Positions 8,356-16,225 of a stretch of 64,000 nucleotides of DNA are shown piece by piece. Numbering within the stretch: position 1 is the stretch's first letter; the number at the start of each line of letters is the position of its first letter. Source of the stretch: Halorubrum vacuolatum (GTDB taxonomy: Archaea; Halobacteriota; Halobacteria; Halobacteriales; Haloferacaceae). The translations under genes were made by a program, and so were the position numbers. The notes below the pieces were generated by a model. It was not told the origin of the DNA, did no database searches, and saw only the letters and a program-made list of their open reading frames with translations. The DNA is taken from contig NZ_FZNQ01000002.1 of the NCBI RefSeq assembly GCF_900188065.1, positions 248,001-312,000 of the forward strand, in the 5' to 3' direction.

Positions 8356-8454
8356 TCCACCGGGAGTGGTTCTGGACGTCGTAATCCACCGGGAGCGGTT
8401 CTGGACGTCGTAGTCCACCGGGAGCGGTTCTGAACGTCGTAATCCGCCGAGCGG
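8341..8454 (+). repeat. 29-bp tandem repeat (4 copies) spanning the trkH stop codon
   Basis: Copies lie at 8341-8369, 8370-8398, 8399-8427 and a diverged 27-bp copy at 8428-8454. Each begins with the bases that encode Phe-Trp-Thr-Ser-stop in trkH (TTCTGGACGTCGTAG or TAA variant) and continues TCCACCGGGAG. Copies differ by one to a few bases. There are no spacers between copies. The stop codon is in the first copy. Confidence 0.95.
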
Positions 8455-8500
8455 CCGCCCCGACCCCTTTTTGTTCCTCCCGATCCATTCGTGCGGATAT

Positions 8501-9283
8501 ATGGCCGCGAAGCCGACGGTCGGGGAGTACATGACCCGTGATGTTGAGACGGTCTCGGCGGAGGACACGGTCGCTGAGGTGTCAAAGCGGATGGTCGAAA
8601 GCGTCGGTCACAACGGGTTTCCGGTCACGAAGGGCCGAAAAGTCGAGGGGTTCGTCTCCGCACGCGACCTCCTGCTCGCCGACGATGACGCGCCGATTTT
8701 CACCGTCATGGCGACGGATCTGGTCGTGGCCCACCCGGATATGAAAGTTACCGACGCCGCGCGGGTCATCCTTCGGTCCGGGATCCAGAAGCTCCCGGTC
8801 GTCGACGATGCGGACAACCTCGTCGGGATCATCTCGAACACCGACGTCGTTCGATCCGCGATCGAGCGTGCGACACCCGGTAAGGTCGGAAAGCTGGTTC
8901 GCACGTTGGAGCAGATACACGGCGTGGACTTGGATGAGGACCGACGCATGGTGTCGCTGGCGACCCTCACGCCGACACAGGACCGCGTCTACGCGGACGA
9001 ACTCGAGGGACGACAGTACGAGCTTGAACGTGGACTCGCCGAACCGCTCGTAGTCATCGACAACGACGGACAGCTGTATCTCGCTGACGGTCATCATCGG
9101 GTGATGGCCGCCTCCGCGCTCGGTATCGAGGAGATGGACGCGTACGTGATCGTCCCGGAGCGGCGACTCGATCTGGGGATGGCGAAAACCGCCGAAAAGG
9201 AAGGGCTGCGAACGATCTCCGACATCGAGATCGTCGATTACGCGAAACACCCGCTTGTGGAGACGACGCGGCGGTTGCAGTGA
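8501..9283 (+). CDS. CBS-domain pair fused to a ParB/sulfiredoxin-fold domain
   Basis: This 260-aa soluble protein has a tandem CBS pair at about 8-60 and 68-125 (VGEYMTRDVETVSAEDT, then QKLPVVDDADNLVGIISNTD). A ParB/Srx-fold domain follows at about 145-255 with YLADGHHRVMAAS (DGHHR at 196-200). CBS pairs usually bind adenine nucleotides. The DGHHR motif is that of the free-serine-kinase (SerK) branch of this fold, not of segregation ParB with its HTH. The protein lacks any DNA-binding HTH, so a regulated kinase or nucleotide-switch role is an inference. It lies 146 bp after trkH, with its own T-rich promoter-like tract near 8468. The ATG at 8501 was chosen because it begins the CBS domain. 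Confidence 0.88.
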   Translation: MAAKPTVGEYMTRDVETVSAEDTVAEVSKRMVESVGHNGFPVTKGRKVEGFVSARDLLLADDDAPIFTVMATDLVVAHPDMKVTDAARVILRSGIQKLPVVDDADNLVGIISNTDVVRSAIERATPGKVGKLVRTLEQIHGVDLDEDRRMVSLATLTPTQDRVYADELEGRQYELERGLAEPLVVIDNDGQLYLADGHHRVMAASALGIEEMDAYVIVPERRLDLGMAKTAEKEGLRTISDIEIVDYAKHPLVETTRRLQ

Positions 9284-9305
9284 GGCCGGAACCCACGGCG
9301 GTGCA

Positions 9306-9320
9306 CCGCTCCGGGAGCGG
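9306..9320. promoter_or_regulatory. 15-bp perfect palindrome upstream of the DUF2797 gene
   Basis: CCGCTCCGGGAGCGG has 7-bp arms and a one-base centre, immediately upstream of the AT-rich GCTAATTCG tract that would serve as TATA for the GTG start at 9354. It may be an operator or, as RNA, a terminator stem for the CBS-ParB gene; there is no T-run after it. Confidence 0.4.
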
Positions 9321-9353
9321 AACTGCTAATTCGAACGTCGACCTAATTGAGGC

Positions 9354-10145
9354 GTGCAGATCGTCGGCTACGAGACGGACCCCGGAGACGGCTCACGCGA
9401 TCGCGACACGGAAGCGACCGGTGCAGGACTCTACGTCGCCGACGGGGAGGCGATCGAGTTCATCGACGCGGGGGCCGGGACGGAACTCTCGTTCGGGCTC
9501 GGCGAGCGCCACTGTGCGGGAACGATCCACGACGGTCGCCACGTTCCCTGCGGGGAGCGCGACGCCCCGTACTGCGAGGCGCATACGCACGTATGGGTCT
9601 GTGCCCGGTGTACGGGGACCTGTTTAAAAGACGAGATGGACTGTCACGAGCCGCACGCGATGTATCTCGCCGCGTTCGCGCCTGACGTGTTCAAAGTCGG
9701 CGTGACACGGGAGTGGCGGCTCGAAACCCGGCTTCGCGAGCAGGGTGCGGACCGGGCGGCTCACATCCGGACGTTTCCGGACGGGCGGATCGCCCGTGAG
9801 GTAGAAGCGGGACTCGCCACGCGTCCGGACCTCGTCGACCGCGTCCGAGTCCCGACGAAGATCGCCGGCTTGCACCGAACCGTGGATATGAACGCGTGGG
9901 CCGAGTTGCTCGATCGGTTCGATCCGATCGAGACGTTCAGCTTCGAGGACGGACCCGAACTCTCGGATCGACCGGTCCCCGAGACGATGGCGGCCGGAAC
10001 CGTACTCGGCTGGTCGGGACGCGTACTGGTTATCGAACGGGATGGCTCGACCTACGCGGTCGATGCGCGCGATCTCGTTGGCCACGAACTCCTCGCGGAG
10101 CCCACGGAACGCGATCTGCAGTCGAGCCTCGGCGCGTTCGGCTGA
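9354..10145 (+). CDS. DUF2797 family protein
   Basis: This is a 263-aa protein with a GTG start. A Cys/His-rich N-terminal half suggests zinc binding (RHCAGTIH, CGERDAPYCEAHTH, CARCTGTC, DEMDCHEPH). A region resembling a GIY-YIG-like nuclease scaffold follows (MYLAAFAPDVFKVGVTREWRLETRLREQGAD), then a variable C-terminal part. This matches the architecture of DUF2797, whose function I do not know. The GTG at 9354 is about 28 nt from an AT-rich tract and is the only early start that keeps the complete Cys region. Confidence 0.8.
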   Translation: MQIVGYETDPGDGSRDRDTEATGAGLYVADGEAIEFIDAGAGTELSFGLGERHCAGTIHDGRHVPCGERDAPYCEAHTHVWVCARCTGTCLKDEMDCHEPHAMYLAAFAPDVFKVGVTREWRLETRLREQGADRAAHIRTFPDGRIAREVEAGLATRPDLVDRVRVPTKIAGLHRTVDMNAWAELLDRFDPIETFSFEDGPELSDRPVPETMAAGTVLGWSGRVLVIERDGSTYAVDARDLVGHELLAEPTERDLQSSLGAFG

Positions 10146-10236
10146 GCCCGCAAAGACGCGGTCGGTTCCCGAAAACTCCACGACGACGATCGCCGAACAC
10201 CAACACGAGAAGGGGCCGGCCGGGCCGATAACGCAA

Positions 10237-10244
10237 CCCTATTA
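10237..10244 (+). promoter_or_regulatory. TATA box upstream of the leader ORF and MFS gene
   Basis: CCCTATTA is centred about 28 nt before the ATG at 10269. It places the transcription start at the leader ORF and not at the MFS start at 10355. Confidence 0.5.
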
Positions 10245-10268
10245 CTCGGGCGCGACGACGGATCGACT

Positions 10269-10358
10269 ATGTGCTCCTCCGTATCGTTCCGGCCGGGAAT
10301 ACCTCCGATTTCAGCGGCACCGACCGATCCCATCGCGTCCTCCGTCGCGTCCGCATGA
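10269..10358 (+). CDS. Possible 29-aa leader peptide coupled to the MFS gene
   Basis: A short frame opens with ATG at 10269, at the predicted transcription start, and ends with TGA at 10356-10358. That stop overlaps the MFS start codon at 10355 by ATGA. The predicted peptide is Ser/Pro/Ala-rich (MCSSVSFRPG to PIASSVASA), with no domain. ATGA overlaps normally mark translational coupling. It may be a leader that lets ribosomes reach the MFS start, or chance. A GTG two bases after the A of this ATG (10271) would instead extend the MFS by 28 residues. Confidence 0.4.
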   Translation: MCSSVSFRPGIPPISAAPTDPIASSVASA

Positions 10359-11671
10359 GGGAGCTTCTCGGCGTCAACCCACAGGTTCTCGCGCTCGCGT
10401 TGGCCCGGATGTCCGAGTCGGTCGGGAACTCCTTTCTCATCGTCGTCCTCCCGCTTTTCATCGCGACGGATTTCATCACGGGCGCGACGTTCGGGCTGAC
10501 GGAGGTCTTCATCACCGGCTTCATTCTTTCCATCTTCGGGTTCGTAAACAGCCCGCTGCAACCGTTTACCGGACGCCTCTCGGATTCGACGGGGCGACGA
10601 AAGGTGTTCGTCCTTTTCGGATTGGTCCTGATCGCGGCCGCCAGCTTCGCGTACTCGCTCGCGACCACCTACTGGCATCTCGTCGGATTGCGGGTGTTAC
10701 AGGGTATCGCCGGCGCGTTCATTATCCCGACGACGGTCGCGCTCGTCAACGACCTCGCGACGGAGGACAACCGCGGCGGCAACATGGGGACCTACAATAC
10801 GTTTCGGCTGGTCGGGTTCGGGGTCGGTCCCGTCGCCGCCGGCGGCGTGGTGGCGGCCGGCCCGTACTCGATCCCGTTCGGCGCGTCGACGGTGACGATC
10901 ACCGGCTTCGACGCCGCGTTTTATTTTGCGGCTTCGACGGCGACGCTCGCGTTCCTTCTCGTGTTGACGCTGATCCGTGACCCGGAAATCGAGCCGAGCG
11001 AGGACGAAGGGTCCGTGTATTCTGCCTTCGTCGTCTTCGATAAACGCGGCGAGAACCTGCTCGATCCGGTGTTCGCACTCGGTGCGGTCTCGTTCTTTCT
11101 GGCGGTGGGGATCGCCGTCTTCGCCACGCTCGGAGACATCGTCAACACACGCCTCGATCAGGGTCCCGAGATGTTCGGCCTCCAGTTTGCGGCGTTCGTG
11201 CTCGCACAGATCCTCTTACAGGCACCGATCGGTCGCGCGACGGACTTCTACGGCAGGAAGGCGTTCATCGTCGCCGGAACGATCATGTTGGTGCCGACGA
11301 CGCTGATTCAGGGACTGATCCCGGATCTGACGCTGTTTTCGGGGCTCATCTCCGATCCGTGGTTGATGTTCCTCGCGCGGTTCCTGCAGGGCGTGGCGGG
11401 TGCGATGGTGTTCGCCCCCGCGCTGGCGCTCGCCGGCGACCTCGCGACGAAGGGCAACTCCGGCACCACGCTTTCGGTGTTGACGATGGCATTCGGCTTC
11501 GGCGTTGCGTTCGGGCCGCTTCTCTCCGGGTTTCTCGTTGCATGGGGGTTCGTCGTGCCGTTCGCGTTCGCCGCGGGGCTTGCGGCGATCGGCGTCGCCA
11601 TCGTGCTCACCCAGATCGACGAGGTGATCGTTCCGAAGCGGGCGATCCCACTCCTCGGCAAGGTCACCTGA
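10355..11671 (+). CDS. MFS transporter
   Basis: This 438-aa protein has about 12 hydrophobic helices. The MFS signature between helices 2 and 3 is QPFTGRLSDSTGRRKVF and a second copy between helices 8 and 9 is APIGRATDFYGRKAF. The LALARMSESVGNSFLIVVLPLF start is typical of drug/metabolite efflux-type MFS proteins. The substrate is not predictable. ATG 10355 is chosen because it begins just before the first helix and overlaps the stop of the leader ORF; GTG 10271 is an alternative start. Confidence 0.88.
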   Translation: MRELLGVNPQVLALALARMSESVGNSFLIVVLPLFIATDFITGATFGLTEVFITGFILSIFGFVNSPLQPFTGRLSDSTGRRKVFVLFGLVLIAAASFAYSLATTYWHLVGLRVLQGIAGAFIIPTTVALVNDLATEDNRGGNMGTYNTFRLVGFGVGPVAAGGVVAAGPYSIPFGASTVTITGFDAAFYFAASTATLAFLLVLTLIRDPEIEPSEDEGSVYSAFVVFDKRGENLLDPVFALGAVSFFLAVGIAVFATLGDIVNTRLDQGPEMFGLQFAAFVLAQILLQAPIGRATDFYGRKAFIVAGTIMLVPTTLIQGLIPDLTLFSGLISDPWLMFLARFLQGVAGAMVFAPALALAGDLATKGNSGTTLSVLTMAFGFGVAFGPLLSGFLVAWGFVVPFAFAAGLAAIGVAIVLTQIDEVIVPKRAIPLLGKVT

Positions 11672-11713
11672 GCGACCTCGCTGGTCGTCCCGTTCGCGCA
11701 TCTATCCTTCGAT

Positions 11714-12157
11714 TTACTCGACCGTCCCTTCGACGTATGCGACCGCGGCCTCCGGGTCTTCGACGGCGACGACGCCAGTGACATCGTGTGTGTCGAGTCC
11801 GGCGACCGGCCGGGCGAACGCGAGCGCGAGGCCGATCTCGGAGAGGGTTCCCGGGCCGCCGTCGACCGCGATAACCGCCTCGCCGTTCATCACGACGAGC
11901 GCGTTGCGGGCGTGACCGAGACCGGTCGCGATCGGGACGGTAACGTACTCGTTCGCGTCGGCGAGCCGGTCGGTGGGGAGGATCCCGATCGTCCGCCCAT
12001 TCGACGACGCCGCACCACGACAGACCGCGGTCATGACGCCCCCGAGGCCGCCACAGACCACGGTGTGTCCCCGGTCGGCGAGCAACCGTCCAAGCCGTTC
12101 GGCGATCGCTTCGATCTCCGCCGATGCCGTGCTTCCGCCGATGACGCTGACGCGCAT
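11714..12157 (-). CDS. LOG/TIGR00725-like Rossmann-fold protein
   Basis: This 147-aa cytoplasmic protein starts MRVSVIGGSTAS. It contains VVCGGLGGVMTAVCRGA and VDGGPGTLSEIGLALAF, the two glycine-rich motifs of the SLOG/LOG family (the second corresponds to PGGxGTxxE). LOG proteins bind nucleotides, and some release free bases from nucleoside monophosphates; the TIGR00725 branch is uncharacterised. The frame is open upstream, but ATG 12157 begins the first beta strand. It follows an MFS gene in the same direction with a 107-bp gap. Confidence 0.82.
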   Translation of the reverse strand: MRVSVIGGSTASAEIEAIAERLGRLLADRGHTVVCGGLGGVMTAVCRGAASSNGRTIGILPTDRLADANEYVTVPIATGLGHARNALVVMNGEAVIAVDGGPGTLSEIGLALAFARPVAGLDTHDVTGVVAVEDPEAAVAYVEGTVE

Positions 12158-12264
12158 GCCTCGATATCGACGGAAGGGATGATAAACCGGTGCGGGTAGG
12201 ATGGCGTTGAACCAGTGGCGTCGAACACGATCGGTGACATCGAAGGTCCGATCGAGGCCGGTCA

Positions 12265-13515
12265 TCAACGTTCGACCGAGGTCAGCGGCGGTAAGACGAT
12301 ACACAGGAGGATCATCACCCCGCTGGCGCCCGCGAGCAGCCAGAACGCCTCATCGAAGTAGCCGGCATCGCCGAGCACGCCGATGAACAGCGGGCTCGTC
12401 GATCCGAACAGGATGTAGCCGGTCCGCAGGATGCCGAGCCCGGTTCCGCGGATCTCCTCGGCCAGGGACTCGGTCAGGTAGGTGAGCGCCAGCACCGCTC
12501 GGCCCAGCAGGCTACTTAATGCGACTGTCATGGCGAGGAGTGGCCAAAACCCCTCGATAGTGGGCAGGAGTGCAAGCGCGGCCGAGATAAATATCAGCAG
12601 GACGAAGAGGGTGCGTCGCTCGCCGAACCGGTCGCCGGCCATGCCGATGAGCGGCTGGATGACGATCCCGCCCGCGAAGAAGACGGCAAACAGGAACGAG
12701 GCGTCCCGCGACGATAATCCCTTGATCTCGATGAGATAGGTCGGATAAAAGCCCGTAAACCCCTGATAGGTAAACGAGCCGAGCATCTGAATGGCCGCGA
12801 TAACGAGGACGGAGCGGACCGCAAGCAGCGAGAGGACGTGTCGTGCGGACTCCAGCGAGATCGACTGGATCGGGGATTCGCTGTTTCCCGCGGCCGAGCC
12901 GGTCACCCGCCATGGAACCACCCGCCAGATCGCCACCGCGACGAGGACGAAGAGCGGAATAAAGAGCAACGCTCCGGCCTGCCAAGCGACGACACCGGCG
13001 ATCACGCCGACCACGAACGGGAGGATCGTGTTCCCGAGGTTCCCGGTGGCCTGTGTGATCCCGATCGCCGTACCGGATCGTTCGGGGAACACGCCCGAAA
13101 GCAACGGGAACCGGGCGGGACCATACAGCGCGGTGCTTGCGCCGAGAAGCGCCGTGGTGGCGAACAACAACGCCGCGGTCGGCGAGATAGAGACGAGCAG
13201 GATCATCACCGCGGATCCACCCGTGCTGATGACCAACACGAGTCCGGGACCCCAACGATCCGCGAGGAACCCACCGGGGAACTGGCCGACCGCGTAGGCC
13301 ATCCACAGGACGGTCAACAGCAATCCAGCCGTCGAGAGATCAAGCCCGAGATCCGCCCGGACGTGTGGAAGGATGACGGGATAGCTGAGTCGCACCCCCA
13401 TCGAGAGAAACCAGCCGAACGCGATGGCGACGAGGATCCGACCGCGACCGTCCTCACGGAGATAGCCGACGGTGTCGCGGAGTTCGGCGACATAGCGGTC
13501 GAACAGCGCCTGCAT
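12265..13515 (-). CDS. MFS transporter
   Basis: This is a 416-aa, 12-helix protein. The signature GGFLADRWGPGLVLV is between helices 2 and 3, and IGMAGDRFGERRTLFVLL lies between helices 8 and 9. The YPVILPHVRADLGLDLSTAGLL opening resembles organic-anion or multidrug MFS carriers; the substrate is unknown. The start MQALFDRYVAELRD (ATG 13515) is preferred because it gives a short cytoplasmic N-terminus; an in-frame ATG lies 16 codons upstream. It is divergent from the HAD hydrolase gene. Confidence 0.88.
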   Translation of the reverse strand: MQALFDRYVAELRDTVGYLREDGRGRILVAIAFGWFLSMGVRLSYPVILPHVRADLGLDLSTAGLLLTVLWMAYAVGQFPGGFLADRWGPGLVLVISTGGSAVMILLVSISPTAALLFATTALLGASTALYGPARFPLLSGVFPERSGTAIGITQATGNLGNTILPFVVGVIAGVVAWQAGALLFIPLFVLVAVAIWRVVPWRVTGSAAGNSESPIQSISLESARHVLSLLAVRSVLVIAAIQMLGSFTYQGFTGFYPTYLIEIKGLSSRDASFLFAVFFAGGIVIQPLIGMAGDRFGERRTLFVLLIFISAALALLPTIEGFWPLLAMTVALSSLLGRAVLALTYLTESLAEEIRGTGLGILRTGYILFGSTSPLFIGVLGDAGYFDEAFWLLAGASGVMILLCIVLPPLTSVER

Positions 13516-13599
13516 TGATTTCGACCATCTCTTGGAAGGCAAGAAAACCGAGCCCTCCGGCAAGGGAGTCCGGCAGCGGGCTGTCGAAGGGTGGCACGG

Positions 13600-13610
13600 T
13601 TCACGGTGAA
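13600..13610. promoter_or_regulatory. TTCAC-G-GTGAA palindrome upstream of the HAD gene TATA box
   Basis: An 11-bp perfect palindrome lies directly upstream of the TATA box at 13614-13623, in the divergent gap between an MFS gene and the HAD gene. It may be a regulator site. Confidence 0.3.
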
Positions 13611-13613
13611 ACC

Positions 13614-13623
13614 CTTTTAAATA
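13614..13623 (+). promoter_or_regulatory. TATA box of the HAD hydrolase gene
   Basis: CTTTTAAATA is centred about 24 nt before the ATG at 13643, giving a leaderless or nearly leaderless transcript. Confidence 0.55.
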
Positions 13624-13642
13624 CGCGGCGTGTGTGAAGCAT

Positions 13643-14302
13643 ATGACCTACGATACCGTCGTATTCGACAACGACGGTGTCCTCGTCGGTCGCACGCGAT
13701 TCGGCGTCCTCCGGGAGGCGACCCGGGAGACGTTTAAGAAGTTCGGCGTGACCGACCCGGACCCGGACGACGTAAAGCGAATGACCATCGGCGCGACCCC
13801 CGGCAGCGTCGGGACCGTCTGTCAACGGTACGACTTCGATCCCGGCACCTTCTGGCGAACCCGCGACAGCACCGTCTCGAAGGCCCAACAGGTCGAAGCC
13901 CGCGAGGGACGAAAGACCCCCTACGACGACCTCGACGAGCTGGAGAACCTCGAGGTCGAGATGGGGATCGTTTCCTCGAACCAGCAGGAGACGATCGATT
14001 TCATCGTCGATCACTTCGACGGCTTCGATCTCTTTGGGGCCGCATATGGCCGGGAACCGACGATTCACAGCCTCCAACTTCGCAAACCGAACCCGCATTA
14101 CATCGAGCAGGCGCTCGCGGACTTGGATGCGGAGAACGCGCTGTTCGTCGGGGACAATGAATCGGACGTGCAGGCGGCACACAACGCCGGCATCGACTCC
14201 GCGTTCATCCGCCGGCCCCACCGCGATGAGTGGGAGCTGAACGTCTGGCCCACGTGGGAGATCGACTGTCTCGCCGACCTCCACGACATCTGCACGCCGT
14301 AA
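13643..14302 (+). CDS. HAD-superfamily hydrolase
   Basis: This 219-aa protein carries motif I DNDGVLVG (nucleophile and acid/base Asp), motif II around VSSNQQETI, motif III Lys in RKPNPHYI and motif IV VGDNESDVQAA. The cap inserted after motif I is alpha-helical (about residues 20-90), as in phosphoglycolate-phosphatase-like members. The substrate is probably a small phosphate ester. ATG 13643 is preferred over 13634 by TATA spacing. It converges on the amidase gene. Confidence 0.9.
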   Translation: MTYDTVVFDNDGVLVGRTRFGVLREATRETFKKFGVTDPDPDDVKRMTIGATPGSVGTVCQRYDFDPGTFWRTRDSTVSKAQQVEAREGRKTPYDDLDELENLEVEMGIVSSNQQETIDFIVDHFDGFDLFGAAYGREPTIHSLQLRKPNPHYIEQALADLDAENALFVGDNESDVQAAHNAGIDSAFIRRPHRDEWELNVWPTWEIDCLADLHDICTP

Positions 14303-14323
14303 AAGCCGGAAGCTGCACGGCAT

Positions 14324-14331
14324 AAAAAAAA
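14324..14331 (-). terminator. Oligo-T terminator of the amidase gene
   Basis: A run of eight A on the + strand is a T8 run on the minus strand, 23 nt beyond the amidase stop at 14354. Oligo-T is the usual archaeal terminator. The two flanking genes converge here. Confidence 0.6.
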
Positions 14332-14353
14332 CCGAGGCGGCGTCGGTGCCCGC

Positions 14354-15355
14354 CTACTCGGGGAAGATGCTGTCGGCGATATAGGCCGTGACGATCCAGT
14401 TCGGCGCGTCGACGACCTCGCTGACTTTCAGGTCCATCGCGGCCGAACAGAGGATGTACGCCTCCCCGCGGGTCAGTCCCCGGTTTTCGGCGAGATGGTC
14501 GATCATGTGTCTCGTCGCCTTCTTCGTCGCGTCCATCAGGTCGTCGCTGATCCCAGTCGTTGCGTACATCGGTTCGTCGTGGCCGGTCGGCGTGAACGGC
14601 CCGGTCGTCTCGAACTGCGGCTGTTCGATCGACATGTCCTTTCGTACCGAAAACCGTGCCGTCACGAACATCGGGGCCTCGATCCCGGTCACACAGACCT
14701 CGCCGTCGCCCTGTGCGGCGTGGCAGTCCGCGGTCGAGAAGAGCCCGCCCTCAACCTCGACGGGCAGGTAGACGGTCGATCCCGCGGTCATGTGTTTCAC
14801 GTCCATGTTGCCACCGGTCGAAAGCGGCGGAAGTGTCCCATGTTCGCCGTCCTCGCCGGGTGCGACGCCGATCACGCCCGGGAAGGGATCGAGTGGCACC
14901 TCGATACCGTTCACGAAGTGGCCCACGTCGCCCTGGAGATCCCAGATGTGGACGTCGGCGTCGGGGAAGTCCTCGGGGAGGAGCCCAAGGCCCATCTCGC
15001 CGGGCATAAAGCCGGTGTAGCCCCAGCCTTTGTGCTGGAAATCGAGGAGGTCGACCTGCAACACGTCACCCGGCTCCGCACCCTCGACGGCGACCGGGCC
15101 GGTCAGCGGGTGGACGGGGTCGAAGCTTACGTTGCCGAAGTCCTCAGCGGTCGACTCCACGTCCAGCTGTCGGTCGACCGCGTCGCGACACTCGAACCGG
15201 ACGACGTCACCGTCCTCGACGGTGAGCACCGGATCGAGGGAGTTGTCCCACACCCGGTGGATGTTCTCCTCGGCGTCCGAGAGGTGATGGTCGATCGTGT
15301 ACTCCCGGCGTGCCGGCTCGCCGTCCGACGTGCCGTGGGATTCGTGGTGTGTCAT
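14354..15355 (-). CDS. Acetamidase/formamidase family protein
   Basis: This 333-aa cytoplasmic amide hydrolase of the FmdA/AmdA family releases ammonia from formamide- or acetamide-type substrates. Family features are ADCHAAQGDGEVCVTGIE (metal/catalytic His-Glu region), GPVAVEGAEPGDVLQVDLLD, VIGVAPGEDGEHGTLPP with GNMDVKHM, and the C-terminal MIDHLAENRGLTRGEAYILCS. ATG 15355 (MTHHESHG) is preferred because the preceding residues are atypical. The substrate within the family is uncertain. Confidence 0.92.
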   Translation of the reverse strand: MTHHESHGTSDGEPARREYTIDHHLSDAEENIHRVWDNSLDPVLTVEDGDVVRFECRDAVDRQLDVESTAEDFGNVSFDPVHPLTGPVAVEGAEPGDVLQVDLLDFQHKGWGYTGFMPGEMGLGLLPEDFPDADVHIWDLQGDVGHFVNGIEVPLDPFPGVIGVAPGEDGEHGTLPPLSTGGNMDVKHMTAGSTVYLPVEVEGGLFSTADCHAAQGDGEVCVTGIEAPMFVTARFSVRKDMSIEQPQFETTGPFTPTGHDEPMYATTGISDDLMDATKKATRHMIDHLAENRGLTRGEAYILCSAAMDLKVSEVVDAPNWIVTAYIADSIFPE

Positions 15356-15524
15356 GCGTTCACAGTCAGGTCGGCCATCAGTATAAATGCGCACCTCGCG
15401 GGCGGTTCCGCCGGAGGGTCGCTCTCGGCGAGGGATCCCTGCGTGAGGCCTGGTCCGGAAGCGAGAACGTTTAGGTTGGTCCGCCCGGCCGCTTTTGTAC
15501 GGCCGTCGTGTAGCCGCCGCACGG

Positions 15525-16040
15525 ATGAATCCGGTCGTTCACCCCGTCGTCGGCTATCTCTGTTATGCGGCGTACGCCCGCGTCCGTCACGGCCGTCCGC
15601 CCGACGGCGCCCCGGCGGCCGTCGCGATCGTGGCCGCGGCGATCCCCGACCTGATCGACCAGCCGCTCTGGCTACTCGGGGTGACGCCGGTCGGGCGAAC
15701 GATCGCACACTCCCTGTTTGGTGCGGCCGTCGCGGTGGCGGTCGCGGTCGCGGTCGCCCGGCTCCGCGGCCGGCCGGAGCTCGGCGTCGCGTTCGCGGTC
15801 GGCTATCTGTCGCATCTCGCGGCGGACGTCCCGTGGCACGTGCTGGCGGGCGACTACGACGAACTCGGGTTTCTGTTGTGGCCCGTCACCCATATGCCGC
15901 CGTACTCGGGCGTGAAAGTCCTCGGGGAAATCGGCGGGGTGGCGGTGACGACGCTGTGGCTGGAGATCGTGATTTTCGTGGTGGGTGTGGCCGTCTGGGT
16001 GCGTGATGGCAAGCCCGGACTGGGGCTGGTTCGGCGGTGA
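15525..16040 (+). CDS. Membrane-bound metal-dependent hydrolase-like protein (DUF457/YdjM-like)
   Basis: This 171-aa protein has four to five hydrophobic helices. It contains the paired His/Asp motifs of the YdjM/DUF457 family: HPVVGYLCYAAY, AAAIPDLIDQPLW, RTIAHSLFG and LSHLAADVPWH. The family is annotated as putative membrane metal-dependent hydrolases, but no reaction is established. ATG 15525 is chosen since the family starts just before the first His motif. It is convergent with the next small membrane gene across a 233-bp gap. Confidence 0.75.
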   Translation: MNPVVHPVVGYLCYAAYARVRHGRPPDGAPAAVAIVAAAIPDLIDQPLWLLGVTPVGRTIAHSLFGAAVAVAVAVAVARLRGRPELGVAFAVGYLSHLAADVPWHVLAGDYDELGFLLWPVTHMPPYSGVKVLGEIGGVAVTTLWLEIVIFVVGVAVWVRDGKPGLGLVRR

Positions 16041-16150
16041 ACACTGAACCAGTCACATACCGGTGACACGGTCGCGAAAGACCTCACCCTCCCCAGCCGC
16101 CACCCGACGGTCTCCACGTTGCTCCGTCCGTCGGGGTGGACCCTCGCGGG

Positions 16151-16180
16151 CCGCTCGCGCCCTTATTACGGCGCGAGCGG
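16151..16180. terminator. 11-bp perfect inverted repeat in a convergent gap
   Basis: Arms CCGCTCGCGCC and GGCGCGAGCGG enclose an 8-nt loop (CTTATTAC). The hairpin lies about 110 bp after the stop of the DUF457-like gene and about 95 bp after the stop of the opposing small gene. It is GC-rich and has no T-run, so it could be a bidirectional transcription barrier, an RNA stem or a protein site. Confidence 0.45.
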
Positions 16181-16225
16181 GCGCGCCGGAGGGGCGTGGA
16201 ACAGTCAGCAAGGGGACGCTGCAGC

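Noticed and set aside
8341-8454. CRISPR array
   Set aside because: Repeats are contiguous with no spacers, diverge at the end and begin in the trkH coding region.
14495-16006. A 503-codon + strand frame opposite the amidase gene
   Set aside because: It is antisense to a motif-complete acetamidase and continues through a promoter gap into another frame of the DUF457-like gene. Its Arg/Val-rich composition is typical of GC-rich shadow frames.
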